In this document: positions 1-4,591 of the stretch, piece by piece
Layout of the letters: the number at the start of each line of letters is the position of its first letter
How positions within the stretch are numbered: the stretch's first letter is position 1
DNA from: Flavobacteriia bacterium
Lineage (GTDB): Bacteria; Bacteroidota; Bacteroidia; Flavobacteriales_D; Crocinitomicaceae
NCBI GenBank assembly: GCA_009923965.1
Contig: RFSL01000060.1
Span: 1-6,210, forward strand
DNA length: 6,210 bases
Direction of reading: 5' to 3'
Position numbers and translations under genes: made by a program
The notes under the pieces: generated by a model
What the model saw: only the letters and a program-made list of their open reading frames with translations
The model's database searches: none
What the model was told of the DNA's origin: nothing

Positions 1-828
1 AGCACGAATTTTTTCATTCGAAACTTTTATTCCTTCTAGTACAATACAGGCTTGCTCTCCAAAAATTAACTTAAGAAGAAAAGAGGGTACAGGTGGCAAA
101 AAAAATGGCCGTTTCATACTAAGTGCAACTGATTTCATAAAGTCTTTATTCGAATCTAAACCTGCGTTTGCATTGTAGGAACCAACTAATTTTTTGTCAA
201 TAGCAAAGGCAAATAAGCGACATAAATCAGCTATGTGGATCCATGGCATTGTCTGTTTTCCAGAACCTAAAGGAGCTCCTAAACCAAAATTTGTAATCTT
301 TTTTATTCGAACTAAAGCGCCATCATTTTCAGAAAGTACAATTGGAATGCGCAGTTTCGCAACAGGAATTTTGGAAGCCAATGTGTCACTCGCGTTTTCC
401 CATGATTTTATTAATTGAGATAAAAAATTACTCCCAAAATCATCCGATTCTATGTGTATTTTATCGCTTTCTTTTCCATAACAATTAATTGCTGAAGCAC
501 TGATAAAATAGGATAATTTTGGCATTTTTTCAGCGATTTCACACAAAAAAGTAGTGCTGTCAACCCTTGAATCTACAAGTTCTTTCTTTCGCTTTTTTGT
601 CCATCTGCCAAGGCCAATGTTTTCGCCTACTAAATTTACAAGTACATCAATTTCTGAAAGTTGGCTTAGATTAATTTCTTTCTTTTTAGGATTCCAGAAA
701 ATATCTTTGGTATGCTTAGGTTTACGAGTTAAAGTAGATACATCAAAGCCTTTATCAATAAGTAGACTTGTTAATTTTTGACCAATAAAACCACTTCCTC
801 CTGCAATTAAGACTTTTTTGTTATCCAT
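1..828 (-). CDS. yfcH: TIGR01777 family NAD(P)-dependent epimerase (YfcH/SDR39U1-like), C-terminus cut by window edge
   Basis: The frame is open for 276 codons from an ATG at 828 to the left edge, so it is partial at its 3' end. The family is usually about 300 residues, so perhaps 20-30 residues of the C-terminal DUF1731-like tail are missing. Visible features are a Rossmann dinucleotide-binding loop GGSGFIG (residues 10-16) after a beta strand, NLVGENIGLGRWT (65-77), the family-typical SR pair (87-88), the strand ISASAINCYG (109-118) where the SDR active-site region lies, a SWENA-type helix, and an MPWIH segment that matches the family. It is a cytoplasmic extended short-chain dehydrogenase/reductase. 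The substrate is unknown for nearly all members, so no reaction is assigned. The start lies 3 bp after the stop of the upstream lipoprotein gene on the same strand, which suggests co-transcription and possibly translational coupling. Family assignment is secure; biological role is not. Confidence 0.93.
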   Translation of the reverse strand, partial: MDNKKVLIAGGSGFIGQKLTSLLIDKGFDVSTLTRKPKHTKDIFWNPKKKEINLSQLSEIDVLVNLVGENIGLGRWTKKRKKELVDSRVDSTTFLCEIAEKMPKLSYFISASAINCYGKESDKIHIESDDFGSNFLSQLIKSWENASDTLASKIPVAKLRIPIVLSENDGALVRIKKITNFGLGAPLGSGKQTMPWIHIADLCRLFAFAIDKKLVGSYNANAGLDSNKDFMKSVALSMKRPFFLPPVPSFLLKLIFGEQACIVLEGIKVSNEKIRA

Positions 829-831
829 TAT

Positions 832-1086
832 CTATTCACAAGATTTTTTAAGTTCTAACATTTCGGAACCTATCATATATTCATAGTCTTTACAGGCATC
901 TTTTTTTCGATTAATCTGATCCTTTACTTCTTTAATACTCTCAGTATTTATAATGTCGCCACGTAAAATCTTTTGATTCAATGTATTTAAAGATTCACTC
1001 TCTTTTATGCAGGCACAAAATTTTTCATCTTTTTGCGAACATGAAAAGAGAATAAGTGATAAACTTAAGAGAAGTAAATAATTCAT
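832..1086 (-). CDS. small cysteine-containing lipoprotein, hypothetical
   Basis: This 84-residue protein starts with a short hydrophobic signal sequence (residues 3-15, Leu-rich) ending in LILFSC, with Cys16 the probable lipidated residue. The lipobox is relaxed (Phe at -2), which is tolerated in Bacteroidota. Directly after Cys16 come S-Q-K-D-E, resembling the QKDDE-type lipoprotein export signal described in Capnocytophaga canimorsus, so surface exposure is possible. The mature part is charged and probably helical, with four more cysteines (24, 26, 65, 83) including a C-A-C pair near the N-terminus. I do not recognise a named family. The start is the only ATG that places a signal peptide at the N-terminus. 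The epimerase gene follows 3 bp downstream, so the pair likely forms a bicistron. The lipoprotein call is good; the function is unknown. Confidence 0.82.
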   Translation of the reverse strand: MNYLLLLSLSLILFSCSQKDEKFCACIKESESLNTLNQKILRGDIINTESIKEVKDQINRKKDACKDYEYMIGSEMLELKKSCE

Positions 1087-1161
1087 GAAAAAATAAAATT
1101 GAGCGTTTAAAGATACTTAAAATCAAAGAAGCGGGAAAAGATTATTTATTTACTAAAATTA
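1087..1161 (-). promoter_or_regulatory. intergenic spacer with weak candidate -7 element for the lipoprotein-epimerase pair
   Basis: This 75 bp spacer lies between two same-strand genes. On the minus strand TATCTTTA (bases 1108-1115) differs by one base from the Bacteroidota -7 consensus TAnnTTTG and sits 21 nt upstream of the lipoprotein ATG. No TTTG is found at the expected -33 spacing, so support is weak. No GC-rich hairpin follows the stop of the upstream delta-60 gene, so readthrough from that gene is an alternative source of transcription. Confidence 0.22.
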
Positions 1162-2997
1162 TTAATTAATTAAAATTTTCTTTGCAATCGATTGAGAACC
1201 TTCGATACACAAGAAATATGTACCTGAAGCAAAGTCAAGAACAGAGATTGATTCTTTGTTTGAAGCAACAACTTTTTTTAATAAAACTCTTCCTTGAATA
1301 TCTTTTAAAAGTAAAACAGCACCTTGTACAGCACCCGAAAATTCAATCGTTATTTTATTAGAAGATGGATTAGGATAAATTGAAGCAATCGAGTTAACTT
1401 CGCTAATTCCGTTAGTTTCCCCACTACAGCCACAATTTACCGTATAAACATCATTGATTGTAGTTGAATCTCCATCGTCACAAGTATCACCTGGATAAAC
1501 ACAACTACTGTCCTGAACATTGGCATTTGGATTGAAATTACAGGCAATTGGATCCATGCAGCCAGCAACGATTAATTCACCAACACAGTTACAATTAATA
1601 TCAATTGAGTCATTCATCGTATTTGGATTTGCATCATTACATGGGAATCCCGGTAAAATACAGGAGCCATCATCAACTGTTGCTGAAGGGTTGTAATTAC
1701 ATGCCAGTGGATTCATACAACCTGCGCCTACTTCTGCAGTCATGTACCGCGAAAAAGCAAACTGCGTATTCGTTTGCGCACTAAATCCAGCAACTATGAG
1801 ACGATTTCCAGGATATAAATCCATGCCATAAGCATCATCCCAATTAGCAAAAATACTTGTTGTTGAGTGGCCATTTGTACCCCAAGAGGAATCAATTGTC
1901 CCATTTGAATTGAAACGAGAAACGATAAAATCTCTTGCTGCACCAATACCACCTGAACCAGTTGTTCCACATGCTAAAATTTTTCCATCTGTTTGAAAAA
2001 TTACTTCATAATAAGTATCACTTGTATTTAAATTGATAATCGTTTGACCATTTACGCCAAAATTTGTATTTAGAATTGCAGCAGATTCTGTGCGAGATTC
2101 TAATAATAAATCTGTAGCTCCTGATCCGCTGTTTCCTGATAAAATTAATTGTGAGTTGTTTAAATCCACATCATAGAAATGACCAAACATAGACATATTT
2201 GTCCAAACGCCAGCCGTTCCAAAAGTTGTTATAATTTGTCCTGCTCCATTAAATTTAGAGACCATCGGATTATAATTATTGTTAATGTATGAATCGCCTA
2301 CGAGAACAAGATCTCCTGTTGAACCTATTGTTGCACTGTAAGCAGTTATGTTTCCGCCATTATTTAAAACATTAAAGCCGTTAACGCCAAATGCATTGTC
2401 TAAGAGGCCATTATAATCACAACTTGCAACTGCTAAACAATTATATGTGAAGCCAGGAACTTTAGAATTCCCAGCTAAAATGATATTCGTTGGTGTTAAT
2501 AGAATTTTTCGCGCATAATCTTCACTAGAGGCAATATCTATTGAAAAGACTCCCCCATCACCAAAACTTGACTCCAAGGTCCCATCTGGTCTCAAGCAAA
2601 GCAAAGAAAATTTTGGATTGGCAGCAGTTATTGATAGTGCACCAGCAACTAAAATGTTCCCATTGGGTAGAACTTCCATGTCATAGGCAAAGTCTGAACC
2701 GGCAGAGTTTTGATAAATAAAATATCCGTTTGTTCCAAAAGTTATGTCTAAACTACCATCCTCATTCATTCTACCAACACACATCTCTAAATTACCGGTG
2801 ACTCCTGTCGTACCACAGAAAACCATTTTGCCATTTGGCAAGGTTACAATGTCCTGAGCGTTGTCAAAGGTTGCACCGGTAGTCCCAAAACTTGTATATC
2901 CAATGGTATTAAAACTTAAATCTAAGGATCCAGTAGCTTGGCTAAAAATGGCCTGCGAGAGCAAAAGACAAAGCAAAGAAGTGTAGAATAATTTCAT
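1162..2997 (-). CDS. secreted delta-60 repeat protein with two cysteine-rich units and T9SS sorting domain
   Basis: The protein is 611 residues from the ATG at 2997. I chose this start because it gives a textbook signal peptide (K2, hydrophobic 3-18, likely cut after IFS at residue 19). The in-frame ATG at 3066 would add a Lys/Asn/Phe-rich 23-residue leader ahead of it. Domains in order: seven repeats of about 57 residues with the SLDxxFGTNG signature (starting near 24, 82, 140, 198, 254, 308 and 367), typical of delta-60 repeats (TIGR02608). Two 53-residue Cys-rich units follow (426-478 and 479-527). A T9SS type A sorting domain ends the protein (about 539-611, IYPNPSS start, KKILIN end). 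It should cross the inner membrane by Sec, then the outer membrane by T9SS, and end up anchored on the surface or released. Ligand and role are unknown. No enzyme motif is seen, so adhesion or binding is only a guess. Confidence 0.93.
   Translation of the reverse strand: MKLFYTSLLCLLLSQAIFSQATGSLDLSFNTIGYTSFGTTGATFDNAQDIVTLPNGKMVFCGTTGVTGNLEMCVGRMNEDGSLDITFGTNGYFIYQNSAGSDFAYDMEVLPNGNILVAGALSITAANPKFSLLCLRPDGTLESSFGDGGVFSIDIASSEDYARKILLTPTNIILAGNSKVPGFTYNCLAVASCDYNGLLDNAFGVNGFNVLNNGGNITAYSATIGSTGDLVLVGDSYINNNYNPMVSKFNGAGQIITTFGTAGVWTNMSMFGHFYDVDLNNSQLILSGNSGSGATDLLLESRTESAAILNTNFGVNGQTIINLNTSDTYYEVIFQTDGKILACGTTGSGGIGAARDFIVSRFNSNGTIDSSWGTNGHSTTSIFANWDDAYGMDLYPGNRLIVAGFSAQTNTQFAFSRYMTAEVGAGCMNPLACNYNPSATVDDGSCILPGFPCNDANPNTMNDSIDINCNCVGELIVAGCMDPIACNFNPNANVQDSSCVYPGDTCDDGDSTTINDVYTVNCGCSGETNGISEVNSIASIYPNPSSNKITIEFSGAVQGAVLLLKDIQGRVLLKKVVASNKESISVLDFASGTYFLCIEGSQSIAKKILIN
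1165..1383 (-). other. T9SS type A C-terminal sorting domain (delta-60 protein)
   Basis: The last 73 residues begin SIYPNPSSNKITIEF, then show a DIQGRVLL turn, an ASGTYFLCI strand and the basic end KKILIN. This is the TIGR04183 pattern, which directs passage through the type IX system and is normally removed on export. Confidence 0.93.
1417..1722 (-). repeat. two tandem 53-residue six-cysteine units (GCMxPxACNxNPxAxxxDxSC type)
   Basis: Unit 1 begins GCMNPLACNYNPSATVDDG and unit 2 GCMDPIACNFNPNANVQDS. Each continues through a PG-x-x-C segment rich in Asp/Asn/Thr to a final C-x-C-x-G-E. The six cysteines of unit 1 (427, 433, 446, 453, 469, 471) recur exactly 53 residues later (480, 486, 499, 506, 522, 524). 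Such units are seen beside T9SS sorting domains in Bacteroidota secreted proteins. Disulfide pairing and Ca2+ binding through the Asp/Asn loops are inferred, not shown. Confidence 0.9.
1744..2928 (-). repeat. seven tandem delta-60 protein repeats (putative beta-propeller)
   Basis: Repeat anchors are SLDLSF (residue 24), SLDITF (82), TLESSF (140), LLDNAF (198), QIITTF (254), ILNTNF (308) and TIDSSW (367). Most are followed by G-x-x-G, and the intervals are 58, 58, 58, 56, 54 and 59 residues. Between anchors most units carry a P/D-N/T/G-G-x-I/L-x-x-A/C-G core, for example LPNGKMVFCG and LPNGNILVAG. The copies are diverged at DNA level, so this is an old protein repeat and not a recent tandem duplication. 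A propeller fold is inference. Confidence 0.88.
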
Positions 2998-3002
2998 AGC
3001 AG

Positions 3003-3022
3003 TAATTTTAACAATAAAATTA
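3003..3022 (-). repeat. 8-bp perfect inverted repeat with 4-nt loop beside the delta-60 gene start
   Basis: TAATTTTA (3003-3010) and TAAAATTA (3015-3022) are perfect inverted copies around a 4-nt centre. The left arm ends 5 nt from the ATG at 2997, where a ribosome would bind. It could be an RNA hairpin or a protein-binding site. The arms are all A/T, so a chance palindrome in AT-rich DNA is a real alternative. Confidence 0.4.
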
Positions 3023-3055
3023 AAAAAAATATTGAAATTTACCTTTTTTACTTTA

Positions 3056-3085
3056 TTCGTAATCATGTTATTATTTTTATTTTTG
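3056..3085 (+). promoter_or_regulatory. candidate Bacteroidota-type promoter for the DUF4476 gene
   Basis: TATTTTTG at 3078-3085 matches the Bacteroidota -7 consensus TAnnTTTG exactly. TTCG at 3056-3059 lies 18 bp upstream and differs by one base from the -33 TTTG. Transcription would begin near 3090, leaving a leader of roughly 40-45 nt before the ATG at 3135. An alternative reading uses TTTG 3082-3085 as the -33 element with TATAAATA (3106-3113) as -7. Confidence 0.5.
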
Positions 3086-3134
3086 CATCGACATTGGATA
3101 TTGCTTATAAATAATTGTACATAAACTACTTCTT

Positions 3135-4097
3135 ATGAAAATAATAATTTTACTTTCTCTTACTTTTGCTTTTGGCAGTCTGATAGCCCTGGCTCAACAA
3201 CCGGTTGCTAATCTTACTATTTTCTCTGATGATGGTGATAAATTTTTCCTATACCTAAATGGGGAAAAACAAAATAAGGTAGCGCAAACAAATTTAAGAG
3301 TCGAAGACTTGCCTCAGGCATACTATAGTGCGAAAATTGTTTTCGATGATGAAGTTACAGCTGAAATTGAAAAAAAATACCTTGCTTTGACTGATGCAGA
3401 TGGCGTAATGCAGGATGTAACATACAAAATAAAGAGAGATAAAAACAATGATAAAATGTCTTTAAAGTTTTTTTCCATGGTGCCTGTTCAACAAAACTAT
3501 ACTCCGCCAGCAAATGTATATGTTCAACATTACGGGGTTCCTGTTCAAGTAATTGCAAGTCCTCCAACATCGACAAGTGGAACTACTGTAACGCAGACAA
3601 CAACAACTACTTCTACAGGCGTTGGAACTAATAATCCAAACAATACAGGAATCAATGTTAATGCAGGAGGAATCAATATGAGTATTAATATTAATGATCC
3701 AATTCTTGTAAATGGAACAACACAAACAACGACAACGACAACAACAACATCTTCCTCTTCTTCAAATAGTCAAATCAATAATACACCAACTTCCATAAAT
3801 GTTGGATGTACTGAAATGATGGCAGGTGACTTTACAAGCGCATTAGAGACGATTAAAAAACAAGGTTTTGATGATACAAGATTGTCAACTGCCAAGCAAA
3901 TTGCTGGAAGTAACTGCTTAAACACTAATCAAATATCAAGTATCTGTAAAGAATTTGGATTTGAAGAATCAAAACTTGAATTTGCAAAATTTGCTTATGA
4001 TCATTGCAGTGAAAAGAAGAACTATTTTAAAGTTAATAATGTATTTAGCTTTAGTTCAAGTATTGATGAATTAAACGCATACATTCAAGAAAGATAA
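3135..4097 (+). CDS. exported DUF4476 domain protein with Thr/Ser-rich linkers
   Basis: The protein has 320 residues. It starts with a signal peptide (K2, hydrophobic 3-19, likely cut after ALA at residue 20, mature QQPVANL). Residues 22-118 form a beta-rich N-terminal region (LTIFSDDGDKFFLYLNGEKQ) with a PEGA-like look, of a kind I have seen paired with DUF4476. Residues about 119-224 are a low-complexity linker rich in Pro, Thr, Ser, Asn and Gly with two poly-Thr tracts. Residues about 225-320 match DUF4476: a helical unit with F-x-x-A-L-x-x-I, R-L-x-x-A-K-x-I-A, N-x-L-x-x-x-Q-I, F-x-F-E-x-x-K-L-x-F-A-K-x-A-Y and a final I-x-x-L-N-A-Y-I. No sorting domain or lipobox is present, so a periplasmic location is most likely. 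The molecular function of DUF4476 is unknown. It is transcribed divergently from the delta-60 gene and converges on yqaA with a 6-base gap. Confidence 0.92.
   Translation: MKIIILLSLTFAFGSLIALAQQPVANLTIFSDDGDKFFLYLNGEKQNKVAQTNLRVEDLPQAYYSAKIVFDDEVTAEIEKKYLALTDADGVMQDVTYKIKRDKNNDKMSLKFFSMVPVQQNYTPPANVYVQHYGVPVQVIASPPTSTSGTTVTQTTTTTSTGVGTNNPNNTGINVNAGGINMSININDPILVNGTTQTTTTTTTTSSSSSNSQINNTPTSINVGCTEMMAGDFTSALETIKKQGFDDTRLSTAKQIAGSNCLNTNQISSICKEFGFEESKLEFAKFAYDHCSEKKNYFKVNNVFSFSSSIDELNAYIQER
3591..3617 (+). repeat. first Thr-codon tract in the DUF4476 linker
   Basis: Residues 153-161 (TQTTTTTST) are encoded by mostly ACA/ACT triplets. The short T-Q-Tn pattern is shared with the second tract 42 residues later, which suggests an internal duplication or convergent low-complexity growth. 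Confidence 0.7.
3717..3764 (+). repeat. ACA/ACG and TCN triplet tract (poly-Thr then poly-Ser)
   Basis: Residues 195-210 read TTQ, then eight Thr, then five Ser. The Thr codons are ACA with two interspersed ACG, and the Ser codons are TCT/TCC/TCA. The nearly pure trinucleotide run could vary in length between strains without breaking the frame. In the protein it is likely a flexible spacer before DUF4476. Confidence 0.8.
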
Positions 4098-4103
4098 ACA
4101 TCA

Positions 4104-4538
4104 CTAATACCAATAAAGATATACCATAACAACAACGAGGTAGCGAATAAACTTTCCAATAGCCATAAAGAAAAACGACCAAAAGATATTTGCTCGAAAA
4201 AATCCAAGGGCAATTCCAATTATATCTCCAACTATCGGGAGCCAAGAAAGTAAAGCAAGCCAAACCCCGTATTTCTGAATGCTTGAGTTCCAACTTTCAA
4301 TTGTATTTTGTTTTACACGCAATTTTTTTAACCATTCAGGATTTCCGATATAACCGATTCCAAAGTTTAAATAAGACCCCAATGTGTTTCCTGAAGATGC
4401 AATAAATAAACAACAAAGAGGATCATACTTTGTCGCAAGCATCGTTATTAAAAAAACTTCTGAAGCAATTGGAAGAATTGTAGCGGCTAGAAAACACGTT
4501 ATAAATAAACCTAAATATCCTAGTTCAAATGCTGTCAT
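4104..4538 (-). CDS. yqaA: YqaA family inner-membrane protein (SNARE-associated/DedA-like, VTT superfamily)
   Basis: The 144-residue length matches the E. coli YqaA family (about 140). Family landmarks are all present: L-P-I-A-S-E (22-27) in the first re-entrant/membrane segment, G-N-T-L-G (50-54), an amphipathic stretch around 66-90, W-L-P-I-V-G-D (99-105), and G-K-x-x-R-Y (128-133) in the final hydrophobic segment. Hydrophobic stretches lie near 6-35, 40-64, 91-114 and 118-143. It should sit in the cytoplasmic membrane. The related DedA proteins affect membrane homeostasis and lipid-carrier transport, but YqaA itself has no firmly assigned substrate. Its stop is 6 bases from the stop of the convergent DUF4476 gene. 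Its ATG lies just 12 nt beyond the stem of the upstream gene's terminator, so it needs a promoter very close to its start or readthrough. Confidence 0.93.
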   Translation of the reverse strand: MTAFELGYLGLFITCFLAATILPIASEVFLITMLATKYDPLCCLFIASSGNTLGSYLNFGIGYIGNPEWLKKLRVKQNTIESWNSSIQKYGVWLALLSWLPIVGDIIGIALGFFRANIFWSFFFMAIGKFIRYLVVVMVYLYWY

Positions 4539-4543
4539 AGTAG

Positions 4544-4573
4544 AAACAAAAAAGGCCGGATAAACCGGCCTTT
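4544..4573 (-). terminator. rho-independent terminator of the downstream-strand T9SS gene
   Basis: AAAGGCCGG (4551-4559) and CCGGCCTTT (4565-4573) form a perfect 9-bp stem with a 5-nt loop (ATAAA). Read on the minus strand, the stem is followed by TTT-G-TTT (4550-4544), the expected U-rich tail. It begins 18 bases after the stop at 4592 and so terminates the gene entering from the right. On the plus strand only three T follow, all within the stem, so any termination in that direction should be weaker. Confidence 0.9.
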
Positions 4574-4591
4574 AAAAAATAATAATGTGAA

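Noticed and set aside
194..781. Plus-strand open frames at 194-418 and 554-781
   Set aside because: Both lie antisense within the epimerase gene, whose protein matches a family throughout; neither has a recognisable domain or context.
1162..1185. TTAATTAATTAA run near the delta-60 stop as a terminator
   Set aside because: It is a short AT-only palindromic run with no GC stem and no clean U-tract; chance is likely in this base composition.
1417..1722. CRISPR-like or satellite DNA interpretation of the spaced repeat
   Set aside because: Only two units exist, and similarity is at protein level with conserved cysteines in an open frame.
3034..3041. TAAATTTC on the minus strand as -7 element for the delta-60 gene
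   Set aside because: The last base differs from TAnnTTTG and no TTTG-like -33 element lies at a suitable distance.
2998..3066. N-terminal extension of the delta-60 protein to an in-frame ATG at 3066
   Set aside because: It adds 23 Lys/Asn/Phe-rich residues in front of a complete signal peptide, and its codons cover the inverted repeat and AT-rich leader; the ATG at 2997 fits far better.
3355..3725. Minus-strand open frames at 3355-3576 and 3462-3725
   Set aside because: They are antisense to the DUF4476 gene; the Ser/Cys-rich product of the second is a by-product of the Thr/Asn codon-rich linker.
4051..4405. Minus frame 4051-4293 and plus frame 4190-4405
   Set aside because: Both overlap the yqaA gene, which carries all family motifs; neither encodes a recognisable protein.
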